Part shown: piece after piece, positions 1-10,910 of the stretch | How positions within the stretch are numbered: position 1 is the stretch's first letter | Layout: every line of letters begins with the position of its first letter | Assembly (NCBI GenBank): GCA_016647705.1 | Contig: CM028333.1 | Coordinates: 16,613,743-16,677,742, forward strand | Source of the DNA: Eucommia ulmoides | Lineage: Eukaryota; Streptophyta; Magnoliopsida; Garryales; Eucommiaceae | Direction: 5' to 3' | Length of the DNA: 64,000 nt | Translations under genes and position numbers: made by a program | The notes under the pieces: model-generated | The model's database searches: none | What the model was told of the DNA's origin: nothing | Seen by the model: the letters and a program-made list of their open reading frames with translations, nothing else

Positions 1-304
1 GATGGAGTGGGATTCGGAAGGGAGATTCTTTGGTTCGGTGAATTGGCTGGACCTTGGGGTGGATTCCGAGGTAACGTCAGACATGATGAGAATCGTCGGG
101 TTGACCTTCAACGAGCTAATTACGCGAGACAAGGGCTTGAATTGCAATTGAACTAATTTTGCGAGATTTGAACTGCAATTAAAACTGCAATTGAACCTCA
201 CGAACTGCAATCGAGTTGTAATCGCGAGATCTATTTCGTAAAAATCTTGCGAGGGCAAGTTCGTTGGCTGCTAGGGCTCCGGCGAAGCTGTCGGCGACGA
301 ATAG

Positions 305-620
305 AGGACCGACGAGGCTTTGTTGTCGGTTGTAGAGGGCCGCGAGTGTTCGTCAACGGCTGTAGGGAACTGGCGAGTGCTGTTGACAGCTTGTGGAGGA
401 GGACTGACGAGGCTTTGTCGTCGGTTGTAGAGGGCCGTGAGTAGTCGTGGTTGTAAAGAGGGTTCATTGTCGGCTGTAGGAGAGCCTTCGGTCATCACTT
501 GGCTGTAAGAAGTGTCGGCGAACCTTCGTCGGTTGTTGTAGGAGGCTGACAAAGGTCGTTGATGGCTGTAAATGGCCGGCGGCGGCGGCGGTCGTCGATG
601 GCTCGTAAAGGGCTGATGGT
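305..620. repeat. Degenerate GC-richer repeats, TE-derived
   Basis: The block is much richer in GC than its surroundings and repeats variants of 'cggctgtag' and 'gacgaggctttg'. The clearest pair is at 311 and 406, a 95-bp spacing. Short open frames on both strands come from this repetition and have no recognisable domain. It probably belongs to the interior of a non-autonomous transposon, but I could not identify termini. Confidence 0.5.
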
Positions 621-1594
621 TGCAAATGAACAGTGGCTAGGGTTTTGTTTTAGCTCTGATGCCAACTTGAATACAATAAACAATCGTATTGTTTTATTAA
701 TCATACAATATGACTACATATAGAAAAATTTAGGGACTTAAAAAGGTAACTATTTTCCTAATCTGTACATTTGACTTCTTATATATAAACAATCAATAAA
801 TAATTAATTAATCAATCATTCAATTAATTATTCCAATAGTTTATCCCACGTCGAATGTGGAAAGAACTGGTAGTTAGGTTATAAGTGTTAGAAAAAGGCT
901 TATCTCATGAGCTATTGGGCTAGAGGAGTTATAACCTGGGCTTTGATACCAGTGTATGGTGGTCTTAGGTGTCTCTCAACCCCCAAAAACTAGCTCATGG
1001 GGTAAGGCTTTCCCTTACATTTGTAATTTGACCACCAGCCCCTTCCACATTCGATTTGGGATAAACCCAACATTTCACATCTTCTTTTTAGATTTTTTAT
1101 TTTTCACCACTATATCCCATCTACCCATTTACTTCACCATGATTTTTTATTTTTATTTTGTTTTGATTTCATTTGTTAGTAATTTATATATATTGTATTC
1201 AACTTGAATGGTGATTGATATAATTGTAATCCTATTTTAATTAATTATTTTTTTATTAGTTAAAGAATTGTTCATTTTTTTTTGGGTAAAATTCTTATTT
1301 TATTTTATAATATGTAAAGGTGGAATAGTAAATAAAATGAGTATACATTTTTTTTTTTTCTTTTATTTTTCTTTCTTTACTACACATAAAATATTATATT
1401 TTTCTCTTTTTACAACCCTTTAACCAAATAACCCTAAGGAAAATGATATTTTCACAAAGGATAAAAAAAATTCTTTTCATTTCTCATTTCCATCCTTCCA
1501 ACCAAACATACCCTAAATCTCGCGGTAAATTTAAATTGTGGATGTCAGGTGGTTATGAAGTTTAGGCCTTTTTACTGTTATGATATATATGCAG
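621..1594. other. AT-rich noncoding sequence upstream of Sel1 exons
   Basis: No coding exon is visible. The stretch has AT-rich spacer, poly-T runs and, around 1495-1515, a phrase typical of plant MITE ends ('ccaaccaaacataccc'). The missing 5' exons of the following gene are not here, so this could be a TE-enlarged intron or the breakpoint of a truncated gene. Confidence 0.5.
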
Positions 1595-2536
1595 CTGTTT
1601 CTCCAAGAGCAGAAGAGGCCGTTAAATGGTTTTATCAAGCGTCTGCTTCCGGGTATGTTCGTGCCCAGTACCAACTTGCACTCTGTTTACACCAAGGCCG
1701 TGGAGTGGATAGAAGTCTCCCCAAAGCGGTATGTAAGTTGTGAAGGGTGTGATTGGTTTCTTTTCCGAGAACAGTTTTCGACAAGTTTAAAAACAGTTTT
1801 TGGACAAACGTGATGTGATTGATTGATTGAAATATGATGTTGAAAAAAAGAGATGTTTGTTGGGTGGATGTATCGTAAATAGAATCTGTAGAGAAATAAA
1901 AAGAAATGTGTGGAGAAGAAAATTTAAATTAAATTTATAAAATAATAAAAATATAATATTGGAAGTAGATATGATAGATTGAGTAGTTGAATTTTTCGTT
2001 TTTGGAAACACAACCAAACAGCACTGAATTATTCTGCTTATTCACCGAAGTTTTAGCTATCAATGGGGAGTTTCATGTAAATGACATTCTATTTGAACCA
2101 GGCTAGATGGTATCTGAAAGCTGCAGAAGGAGGGTATGTTCGGGCAATGTATAATGCATCGTTATGCTATTCGTTTGGTGAAGGGCTTGTGCAGAATCAT
2201 AGACTGGCTAGGAAGTGGATGAAACGGGCGGCCGATCATGGTCACAGTAAAGCTCTGTTCGACCATGGCCTCGCTCTGTTTTCTGTATGTTACGCACTTA
2301 AATAGTTCTTAAAAATCAAATGCCGTGTTATTTGTCTGTAATTTAAATAGTTGAATTGGGCTAAATTTTGTGGACAGGAAGGGGAGATGATGAAAGCTGT
2401 GGTATACCTGGAGCTGGCTACTCGGGCCGGTGAGACAGCTGCGGCTCATGTTAAGGATGTTCTTCTTCAGCAGATGTCTGCGACTTCTCGGGTTCAAGTG
2501 GCTCATCTTGCTGACAATTGGCATGCTTTACCTTGA
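1595..2536 (+). CDS. F-box/Sel1-repeat protein, 3' exons only
   Basis: Three exons join in frame with canonical splice sites: 1595-1728 (acceptor TGCAG, donor GTATGTAA), 2102-2284 (donor GTATGT) and 2378-2536 (acceptor GACAG, stop TGA at 2534-2536). They give 157 residues without a stop. The protein has Sel1-like (TPR-related) repeats: EEAVKWFYQASASGYVRAQY, ARWYLKAAEGGYVRAMYNA and ARKWMKRAADHGHSKALF, then a conserved tail ending ADNWHALP. This is the C-terminal half of the plant F-box plus Sel1 family that resembles Arabidopsis At1g70590. Such proteins are thought to act as SCF ubiquitin-ligase adaptors, with the Sel1 repeats binding partners. The F-box N-terminus is absent; the first visible exon starts in phase 1, so upstream exons must lie before the window or have been lost. 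A possible polyadenylation signal AATAAA lies at 2747-2752. It may be the intact end of a working gene or a truncated copy. Confidence 0.8.
1745..2028. mobile_element. Possible MITE inside the first visible Sel1 intron
   Basis: The intron between 1729 and 2101 begins with 'gtgtgattggtttcttttcc' and ends with 'ggaaacacaaccaaacagca'. These read as imperfect inverted terminal repeats of the kind seen in plant MITEs ('gtgtttggttg'). No clean target duplication was found, so the class is uncertain. Confidence 0.4.
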
Positions 2537-2772
2537 TCTTCACCTGACCTGTATCCACTGTACTCGCTCTCTGTGAATAGTACAAGAGAGATTTTTTTCT
2601 GCAAAATAATATAGGGGTTACCTTGTTCTGTTGATAGAACACTAATTGAATGAATGGGTACAGTTGATGAAGTACTGACCAGATTAATTGCCTATCTGCA
2701 TTCAGTGTTCAATTTTGACTTGTATTTCGTTGGAAATCTTCTTGTGAATAAATTTGTTAATATTACATAGCC

Positions 2773-2820
2773 TTGGCCCACTACGCCTATATGGGCACCA
2801 TTTGGCCCACTACGCCTATA
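2773..2820. repeat. 19-bp direct repeat downstream of the Sel1 gene
   Basis: The 19-mer 'ttggcccactacgcctata' occurs exactly at 2773-2791 and again at 2802-2820 (29-bp period), just after the likely polyadenylation signal. Confidence 0.8.
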
Positions 2821-3696
2821 TTGTGCATTTTTGTATTTTCATGAGTTTCACACATATTTTGTGTTATTTAATGGGAGGTTCTTATTTTACTCTTAATTTT
2901 AAAATAATCCTAGAGCAAAAGAAATTTATGTTTTAGTCTTGCCTATTTTAAAAAAAGGGAAACTCATTACATGAAAACTCAACAGTTACATTTAATAACT
3001 TTGTGTGTAAAATTTTGTTATATGTTATAAATATTAATGTCACTAATTTATGTGTAAAAATTTATTATATGTAACAAAAATCACACAAAAAAATATGTAA
3101 TTAGTTACAAATAATTAAATGTACACAAATATATAAATAATATTAAATTAATTTATATGTGTAATATTTGTTAAATGTCACAAATCTTATACAAATATAT
3201 GTAATTGTAATATGTAACTAATATTACATAAGCACATTTAACAAAAATACAGAGATATATGTAAAAATATAACAATTATTAAATTATAACTAATATTCGT
3301 TACATATAACTAATATTAACTATAAATCGAATTACTAACTAAGTTCTTCCTACAATCCTTACAATGTGAAAACTAAACTCAAGCGAAATCCGATTTAAGG
3401 GATTAAATCAAAACTTATATCGTAGACGAGAATTTTTTTTTTTAAAATAAATTTATTTTTGGGACTTCCGGCCCGATTAACCCTATTTGGTTTTTTTTTT
3501 TTTTTTCAAGTTTCACACGTGATATATAATATTTTGGGGGGTTTTAACAGGCTCTAAGGTCCAATATTAGTTTTACAATAATCTCTATTGTGTCTCTTTA
3601 CAAAACTCCATGTAAAATACGTGTGCTCCCAGTCATCACTCGGCGCGTGAGGTTGTGCTATACATGGAAATAGTTGTGTTGGTTTTTTTTTTTTGG
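2821..3696. other. AT-rich intergenic spacer
   Basis: No gene is visible. From about 2940 to 3330 the sequence is a low-complexity series of variants of 'gttatatgtaac' and 'gtgtaaaaattt' on both strands, probably an old degenerate AT-rich repeat. Poly-T runs lie near 3431 and 3490. Confidence 0.6.
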
Positions 3697-4617
3697 AAAA
3701 AATACAATTTAGACCCTCTAAGTATTGACACATTTTTAAATGGTCCCTTTAGGTTTAAACGTTTAATTTCAAACCCTCTACGTATCATAACGTTTCAAAA
3801 TGGTCCATCCGTTAGAGATTCTGTTAAAACTAACGGAATTTAGAGACAAAATGATCTTTTCACGTTTTTTTAATTTTTTAATCATTTTTAATTTTTTTTT
3901 TAAATCTCTTTCTCTCTCTCTTCCTCCCCTTCCCCTCTCTTTCCCGCCACCTCCCTCTCCCTGCCACCTCCCTCTCCCTCTTCCTCCCCTTCCCCTCCCT
4001 CCCTTCCACCCCACCCCTCCTGCAACAGGGCGTGGTTACACCCCCTGTTGCAGGGGTATATTCCACCCCTGCAACAGTGGTTAACTCATCCCCTGCCCCC
4101 TGTTGCGGGGGTGGAATACACCTCCTGAAACAGGGGGTGCCACCCCTTGTTGCAGGGAGTGGAATCAGCCCCTGAAACAGGGGGTGCCTGCAATAGGGGG
4201 TGTACCCCCTGAAACAGGGTGCCACCCCCTGTTGCAGGGGTGTATTCCACCCCCGCAACAGGGGGGTGGGGTGGGGTGGGGTGGGGGGGAGAGAGGGGAA
4301 GGGGAGGGAGAGAGAATGGAGGTGGCGGGGAGAGGGAAGGAGGGAGATGGAGGTGGCGGGAGAGAGAGAGAGAGAGGGGAAGGGGAGGAAGAGAGAGAGA
4401 GAGAGATTAAAAAAAAAATTTAATTAAAAATGATTAAAAAATTTAAAAAACGTGAAAAGGCTATTTTACCCTTAAATTCCGTTAGTTTTAATTGATTTTC
4501 TAATGGAATGACAATTTTGAAACATTATGATATGTAGAGGGTTTAAAATGAAACGTTTAAACTTAGAGGGACCACTTAAAAATGTGTCAATAGTTAGAGG
4601 GTCTAAATTGTACTTTT
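3697..4617. mobile_element. Foldback-type DNA element with ~300-bp inverted arms
   Basis: The left arm, from 'tacaatttagaccctc' near 3703, reads in reverse complement at the right end, to 'gagggtctaaattgta' near 4612. The pairing continues through the 'taacggaattta' motif, the 'cacgttttttaa' motif, the AT-rich tract, the CT-rich or GA-rich tract and the 'ccgccacctcc' motif, so each arm is about 300 bp. There is no transposase frame; open frames inside are low-complexity. 'Tttagaccctcta' terminal motifs are common in plant MULE-like or foldback MITEs. A-rich and T-rich flanks obscure the exact end and any target duplication. Confidence 0.8.
4018..4290. repeat. GC-rich palindromic minisatellite core of the foldback
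   Basis: About six units alternate 'ccctgttgcaggggtg' and its complement 'cacccctgcaacaggg', each linked by 'tattccac' or 'gtggaata'. The core is thus a series of small palindromes inside a larger palindrome. It is followed at 4261-4290 by tandem 'ggggt' units, a potential G-quadruplex on the + strand. Confidence 0.8.
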
Positions 4618-4629
4618 TTCTTTCTTTTT

Positions 4630-5160
4630 TTGAAAAAATACCAAATAGTCTCCTTAGAAGGCTAAATCTATAAGATAATCCCGTTACTTTTTTTTGTTGC
4701 ACAATATAGTCCTTCAAAAAACGTTGGTTTGCACAGGATTGTCCTAATTTTTTTGAAATAACGGTTTTGCCCTCCTGCACCTTTTTTCCCCCGCCCCTTC
4801 CTTTTTTCACTCCCAATCGTTCGCCTTCGCCATGTAATCCACCGACGATTCCCTTCATTATTCTACGGAGCTGTGCGACATGGCGACGAAGCTGTTGCGA
4901 CAGGGCTATTGCGACGGAGGTGGCCAGATCTGGACAATGGCAATCGAGTGGTGGTGGCGACGACGAGGCGCAGCGTGATAGAGAGCGACGCGGAGGGCAC
5001 GATCAATTGGAGAAGAGTTTGGGCATGAACAACCATCGCTAACAATCATTATGCGATGTAAGAGAGCCAATTTATCGATCTTTCTTTGCCACTCGCAGGG
5101 CAACTCGTGTTGTCTCGGCAACTGATTTTAGTCAATTCCATCGCAAATTCACAGCCAATT
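4630..5160. mobile_element. Fragment of a second foldback/MULE-like element
   Basis: Starting at 'gaaaaaataccaaatagtctcc' and continuing through 'cacaatatagtccttcaaaa' and 'ttgaaataacggttttgccc', the sequence has the terminal-repeat style of plant MULE-like MITEs. A GC-rich stretch with 'gcgacgg' variants follows at 4865-5020. No matching inverted arm was found, so it is probably truncated. Short open frames on both strands across 4767-5121 are not gene-like. Confidence 0.45.
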
Positions 5161-5670
5161 TATCGATCTCAGTGATTACCCTTGCTTTGTCTCATATTCA
5201 CACTTCTTTGTCTTACCCCTTCTTTGAACTACCATCTGCCTGCTTTCTCTCTCTCTTACCTCTATATTCCACACTTGTGTTTCCTTCTGTACCTAGGGTT
5301 TCAAATCTAGCAATTAGCAGACAGAGGGAGCTTCTGAGAACTTTGTATGTGTATGCGCGCGCATATAGATATGTATATATCTAGATTTATAGAGAGAGAA
5401 GATAAGCTAATTTGGAGAGATATGCGAATGGAGCTTCGTTGAGATACTGAGATTATTAGGAGCTTCTTTCTCTAGAAATATACTCTCGTTCAGAATACTC
5501 CTATTCAAATTGATTTTCTAGGATTTGTGTTTTTTGTACCAATCTGATTTCAATCTTGCAATTCTGAGGCTACTTCATTTTTTTTTATTTTTATGTTTTT
5601 GGTCTGCTTTATCATCTAATTGTGATATGGAAAAGTGCTTATGGAGACGGTCAAGTAGATGGGTTCTTAG
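5161..5670. other. Noncoding stretch, no gene seen
   Basis: CT-rich and TA-rich sequence ('tctctctctcttacctc', 'gcgcgcgcatata') resembling an untranslated leader, but no convincing coding exon, splice pattern or terminal repeat was found. It may be the interior of the same element that carries the hairpin series to the right. Confidence 0.4.
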
Positions 5671-6080
5671 TTGTATAGATTTAATTTGTATGGCGGTGAA
5701 AGATGAATATAACAATTTGAATGAAAAAAATTAGAATGTAACATGACCTTGTGTTATATTCAACACGAGATCGTATTCTTGATTGTATAGATTTGATTTG
5801 TATGGCGGTGAAAGTGGAATGTAACAATTTGAATGAAAAAATTAAAATGTAACACGACCTCGTGTTATATTTAACATGAGATTGTGTTAAATGTAACACG
5901 AATGTAGGATAGACGAATTATCAATTTGAATGAAAAAAAATAGAATGTAACATGATCTCGTGTTATATTTAACATGGAGATCGTGTTGAATATAACACGA
6001 TCTGAGATCGTGTTGAATGTAATACGATATGAGATTGTGCTAAATATAACACGACCCTCGTGTTGAATATAACACGAGGG
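5671..6080. repeat. 112-bp tandem unit and 'gttatattcaacacga' hairpin series
   Basis: A unit starting 'ttgtatagattt(a/g)atttg' at 5671 repeats at 5783 (112-bp period). Within and after it, variants of 'cgtgttatattcaacacgag' form several self-complementary segments up to 6080. A related series with 'gttgaatgtaacatc' occurs at 25120-25600, and both series are followed or preceded by a 'ttttgtctttttgtgatg'-like phrase. They are likely two members of one non-autonomous element family in opposite orientation. Confidence 0.65.
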
Positions 6081-6299
6081 GTAAAATCATCACAAAAAGA
6101 CAAAAAAACTATTTTGTAACATAGTTTAAAAAAATGTGTATTTGGTAATTTTGTCCTCATATGAGGATTTCTTGATAACTGCCCTTTTTTTTTTGGTTGG
6201 GGGGCGGGGGGCGGCAGACAAATCACCACTGTTTTGTTTGTTTGAATTTGGGAATTCAGTTGGCCAAAACAATTCTTCAAAGTCTAGCTTCTGCTAGGG

Positions 6300-6460
6300 T
6301 TTTATTTAGCGACCGCGACGGTGATTCTTTGCGATGACGGTGACCTTTGTGATGACGGTGACTGTAGATTCGATGACGGTGACAGTAGATTCGTCAACGA
6401 TGACGCTAGAATAGACGTCGATGGTGACTTGTGCGGCGACTGGACTACGCGATGGAGATA
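6300..6460. repeat. Short imperfect repeats of 'gatgacggtgac'
   Basis: At least four variants of 'gatgacggtgac' lie between 6312 and 6430, in a locally GC-richer block comparable with the GC-rich cores of the neighbouring elements. It encodes no recognisable protein. Confidence 0.55.
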
Positions 6461-6661
6461 GTAAACTCAGGGATCAACCTTTGTAAATTATGCATTTATT
6501 GTTGAAAATTTGCAGCAAAATTGTATTGTTGTAATTTTTGCTCATGAAATTGCTTCTTTATTTTTATGCCTTGAGTAAGTTCTTTTTCTTCGATCCAAAA
6601 CACATCGTGTTATCACTTTCCTGGACCTTTTCCATGGAAAAAAAAAAGCTTCATTGGACAT

Positions 6662-7451
6662 TGATGTGGGTAAAATTGGGATCCTTCTATGTGTCAGCCA
6701 CTTGGACCAGATCTGCCACATCACCAGTTCTACGTTACGGCGACCTGGGGTAGTACGGTGTAAAGATAGCCCGGATGTCTTCTCAGGTCGGTGGATACGA
6801 AACACTCCGGATCTCCAAGCAGCAGTTTTCCTGAAGCATCATCCCATGAGGATAGGTCGGTGCACCCAGACCGACCTGCGCCCAGTTGCCCGGGCTGACT
6901 TGCCGCCCGTGGTAGGTCGGGCCCATGGGCTCTGGCATCTACAGTAAAGGGCCCAAGGCCTAAGTCCATAACTCTAATCTGTTGTGTCACCCATGCACCT
7001 GACTGATTAGCGCTGATCCGGGCTTAAGGCCCTAATCTTGCGGACGCTAATCACATCTTTGCCTATAAATAGAAGACTTCATCAATACTTTGGGGAGAGG
7101 ATTTTTAGAGAGAAACTCCACCACAGATCGTCCAAACAGGTCAAGGTAACAGTAACCTTCCGATATGATTCTCTACCTCCAAGCTTTTACTCTCACGCCG
7201 AAAGGGACACGCTGGGAAAAACTCGGCCCGTCCTATATGCAGGTGATAGATCAGATTTCGTCCTGGACAGCGTCCAGGAGCAGAAGACCAGGAGAACAAG
7301 ACCCGGGCTTGGATGTTGGTTAGGCAACGCCCATCCAGCTCGGCTGCAGTACACAAGCGACGACAAGGATCACCCCAAAACAAGCTCCATTTCTCCCGAT
7401 CCGAGGGTGTCCAGACCAAACTGCTGGTTGGACCAATTTTTGACACTAACA
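6662..7451 (+). mobile_element. 5' LTR of Tat-like Gypsy element #1
   Basis: The LTR starts TGATGTGGGTAAAATT, matching the style of another Tat LTR start at 55133, and ends ACTAACA immediately before the primer-binding site. It contains a TATA box at 7064-7070 (TATAAAT). About 120 bp downstream lies the 'ttctcacgccgaaagggacacg' region shared with the related LTRs at 48670 and 55380. The frames at 7038-7551 are LTR noise. No matching 3' LTR is present in the window. Confidence 0.75.
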
Positions 7452-7473
7452 GTTTGACGCAGTCTATGGGAAG
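7452..7473 (+). other. Primer-binding site of Gypsy element #1
   Basis: 'gtttgacgcagtctatggg' follows the LTR end directly and is a mutated form of the 'tttggcgccgtctgtggga' site used by Tat-lineage plant Gypsy elements. The equivalent site at 48984 is closer to the usual form. Confidence 0.7.
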
Positions 7474-7689
7474 CGCACTAAAAGCCTTATCCGAATCATC
7501 AGGTACCTGCTTTGCTAAGGTTTGATGAACACAAAGTCTAGTCACTCTCATCGATCAGGAAACAAGAACGCCTCGGTGAATAGACAGGTCGGGAAAGATA
7601 TGTTGCGGGCTCCGACATGGAAACCCGGGCTATGGTCCTCAAGGTGATCAACAGATAAGATACAAAGACTGAGAAACGACATACCAATA

Positions 7690-9155
7690 TTGAGGGACAA
7701 TCTCATCAACCAAATTCGGCCACGGGAACCTGTGTGGGCCAAGCGTTTGGAACTATCGATGTCGCCTGGCTTGATGACGTGGAACGTTGGCTCAGTAAGT
7801 TCCAGGAGTACTGCAATATCCTCTTCTCCCTCCTACCTCCGGCTTTGGTTGAAAGGGGACCAGACCTCCACATCGTAGGGGAGATGGCCCGTCTACAGGA
7901 GTCCGGTGATCTAATGCTCACCTATCACGTATAGGTGGTGCAGGTCAAGCCTCAGGCCGTCAAACGGGCACAAAGGGAAAGGGACCTCGACCTCCTATTG
8001 CCTTGGGATCCATTTCAAGATCAACTCGTAGATGAAGATTCAAAGACCGGCCAGGGTCACCACTGGCCGAGGAGTACAACCACCAAGATCTCTCTGAGCG
8101 CCGATCTCGCCAAATCCGGGAGGCAAACTTCTACTCCCTGCCACTAGCTCCGAAGAGGAAAGCTAGGCCTGTCGCCAATCAGGTCGTCGCCCCGACGAGG
8201 GTGAAGACCTTCATGAAGTGACGCATGGCCGAGATAGAGACCATCCTCAGTCAGATGCGTAATACCGGGGGAACAGCTGGACTGCACACTTGGGTTAGGT
8301 GCCTTTTTTATCGTGGAGATCGTAGACGAACCAGTTCCATACAGATTTTCCAATCCACCGATAGCCTAGTATGATAAGATGACTGATCCCCTAGATTACC
8401 TCTCTATTTACGTCTCTCCATATGGATGTACATGCTGTATTCAACACGATAAGATGTAAGTTTTTCTCTCTTGGGCTGATTGGTCTTGCTAGGATGTGGT
8501 TCAACGACCTCCCACTGGCCTCAATCTCCACTTTCCTCCATCTCGAACAACAGTTCCTGGAGAGGTTTAGCTGATCACGACGAAGGCCCAAGACTGTCAC
8601 TCATCTCCTTGCCATCAGGCAGGAGGAGAACGAGAATTTGGTTGACTATGTACACATATTTTGGATGAATCCCTCACCTGTAAAGGGGTGTCTGATGATG
8701 TGGCGCTCAACCCCTTTATTCATGGGTTGAGCCACCAAAGGCTCACCTACGATATGAATTCTAGGCCAACAACCAGCTTACATGAAGCCCTGGACCTCGG
8801 TGCCCATAACTACAAAGCCGATCTCATCTACAAGATCAAAAATGAGAGGGAGGATTTTTTTCATAAAGAAGGCCTAGCCCAACGAAGGGACAAGCCGATC
8901 TCAAGCCTCTAGAAGGCTCCAAGATGAAGGATGGTTGAGACCTCTACCCGGCGATAAGAGGCCACCTCTTGTCCCCCGAAAGCTCGGCTTCACTCCCCTA
9001 ACCGCGTCCGTCGCCACAATCTTCACTGAGAACGCTGGGAAAAGAATCTTCATGTCGGCCCCTCTCTTGAGAAGGAAGTCCTTAGGAAGGTCAGATGATA
9101 AGTATTGTGACTTCCAAAGGAGTGGCGGTCATGCTACGGATGACTGCTTCTAGTT
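7690..9155 (+). pseudogene. Degenerate gag of Gypsy element #1
   Basis: Pieces of a Tat-type gag capsid polyprotein can be read in shifting frames. The best are around 8610-8910: a segment with ENENLVDYVHIF, a frameshift near 8660, then DESLTCKGVSDDVALNPFIHG and an acidic/basic tail. A CxF-GH-C knuckle-like motif, KYCDFQRSGGHATDDCF, lies at about 9100-9150 and a stop follows it. An intact gag would form the virus-like particle that packages the element RNA. Multiple frameshifts and stops show it is dead. Confidence 0.75.
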
Positions 9156-9833
9156 AAAGGAAGAAATAAAGGCCCTCATCCAATGAGGTTACCTCGACAA
9201 TTACGTCTGCCGAGCAAATGAAGATTGGACCAATGAGAGTGACCGTCGTGACGAGCACCGTGGACAACGCAGAGGGAGAAACAATAATCGAGCTCTCCCC
9301 CGTGCCGAGTGCGCCGATAATGATTCCGATCTGAAGGTTGATGGAGATATTAATGTCATACATGGAGGCATTGGCCTCGGTGGTGAGACGTCCTCATCTC
9401 GGAAGAGGTACGAAAGTAAGGGTAAAAGAAAGGCCGAGCAGGATGTTTATGAGGTCAGCACGATAGATGCTACTTCGCATAATGCCATCTCCTTCAATAA
9501 GGCCGACCTGAAAGGGGTACACGTTCCGCACGATGACGCCCTGGTCATCTCAGCCTTGATCAATCATTTCAAGACTGCGAAGATACTCGTCAACGGAGGC
9601 AGCTCAACGGATATAATTTTTAAAGGGGCCTTCGATAAAATAGGTGTGGACTCCAGCGCTGTGCAGCCAGTAAGGTCTCCCCTCGTTGGTTTTGGAGGAG
9701 ACATGGTCAGCTCGGTTAGTTAGGTCTCTCTGCCCGTCACAATCAATTCCAGACCCAAGATCATCACCGTTTGGTCTAAATTCCTTATAATAGATAGGCT
9801 GTCGCCCTACAACGCGATAATGGGTTGACCCGT
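9156..9833 (+). pseudogene. Gag-pol linker and aspartic protease remnant, Gypsy #1
   Basis: From about 9310 the frame reads DINVIHGGIGLGGETSSSRK, then DVYEVSTIDATSHNAISF and ALVISALINHFKTAKILVNGG, ending near LSPYNAIMG. This matches the retropepsin region of Tat elements and aligns with the homologous copy at 50914-51460. The catalytic D-S/T-G is replaced by N-G-G (ILVNGGSS), so the protease would be inactive. A stop lies near 9722. Pol is cut off at 9833, where Athila LTR sequence begins; reverse transcriptase, RNase H and integrase are missing. Confidence 0.75.
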
Positions 9834-10709
9834 TGGTGGCGGAATTTCACGTTGTCACTTTCACCGCAAGTGTACGAGTCAAGTTTTAATATAATGTGAA
9901 GAGTAAGGGTTGTCGTATCCACATGGATTGGTTGAGATTATTGTTGAGTACCGTAATTATTATAACCTAAATTTGTTTAGGCAATAAAAAATGGAGTTTA
10001 TAATTAAATATACTAATACTAAAATACTAATTATACTAATTATACAATATTACTATATTGAGATATTTAAGGGAATGGATTATCTAGGGATTAACTTCAT
10101 TTACTTAAATGTGTTTGATCTCGTTTGAGTTACGTTAATGGTGTTCGACTTATCTGACAATCTCTGTATCGTAAACTCGTTCACTCCCTCTCCAGAGTGT
10201 AAAACGAGCGAATATGTGACTTCGCGTTAACGCCAAAGTCCCCCTCTAGAGTTTTTTAGAACACATAGTTACATGAGTCTTTCCCTAACGTCATTGATTG
10301 CATAATTTCTAACTCTTTCCTGGGTTATTAAATCGTCACGTTGTGTTTAACCCTAATCCGAATTCGGTGTTACCTCTACCAATGGTCAAACTCCATATTC
10401 TCAATATATCTAAACAAGCATATAATCAAAGAATAACGGTAAACACAATCAAATAATGAAGAACAACCATTAATGAAACACCGATTTCACACAAACAACA
10501 TATTAATAAATTATATTAATACCTAGACAATATTCGTTTAGTTAACAGTCATAACGGCATATACAAGCTAAACATGCTCAAACCAACTATCAAAATTAAT
10601 AAAATAAAGAAAGAAACGAAGGAACTTAGCCGTATTCCGAAGATCCACCGCTAAAATCACTCTGAGAGCGTTTCTCCTTCTTCGATTTGTGTTTTTCTCC
10701 TTTGGGGTT
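9834..10709 (-). mobile_element. Inverted 3' part of an Athila-like LTR
   Basis: Read on the minus strand, this is a diverged copy of about 13640-14811 of the downstream LTR. It starts with TGGTGGC, the complement of the LTR terminus, and includes 'cgtatccacatggattggttgaga' in complement and the 'ttagcggtggatcttcgga' motif. It stops near 10709, where a sense-oriented LTR tail begins. The orientation is opposite to the rest of the element. Confidence 0.8.
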
Positions 10710-10910
10710 TGATTAATTAACTACATTTTTGTCGCCTAAATAAAGTCGGGTTATGACAATTGTGGTACTCGATAGTAATCTCAACCAATCCCTATGGATA
10801 CAATACCCGACTGAAAGGTCCATTATACTAAAACTTGATCCGTACGCTTGCAGTGAAAGTGACAACGCTTAATTAGTGGGCATCAAGTTTTTGGCGTTGT
10901 TGCCGGGGAG
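10710..10910 (+). mobile_element. Sense LTR tail plus Athila primer-binding site, first copy
   Basis: 10710-10884 equals the last 175 bp of the Athila-like LTR (compare 14638-14811), from 'tgattaattaactac' to 'gggcatca'. It is followed by 'agtttttggcgttgttgccgg', the Athila-type primer-binding site, here with 'gttg' for the usual 'gccg'. The site is cut at 10910 and a second LTR piece begins. Confidence 0.8.

Noticed and set aside
3800..4423. Long open frames in the foldback element on both strands
   Set aside because: They are translations of the GC-rich palindromic repeats and GA/CT tracts, overlap on both strands and have no domain.
7038..7551. 139-aa and 136-aa open frames on opposite strands
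   Set aside because: They lie in the U5 part of a Tat-like LTR and across the primer-binding site; no domain is seen.
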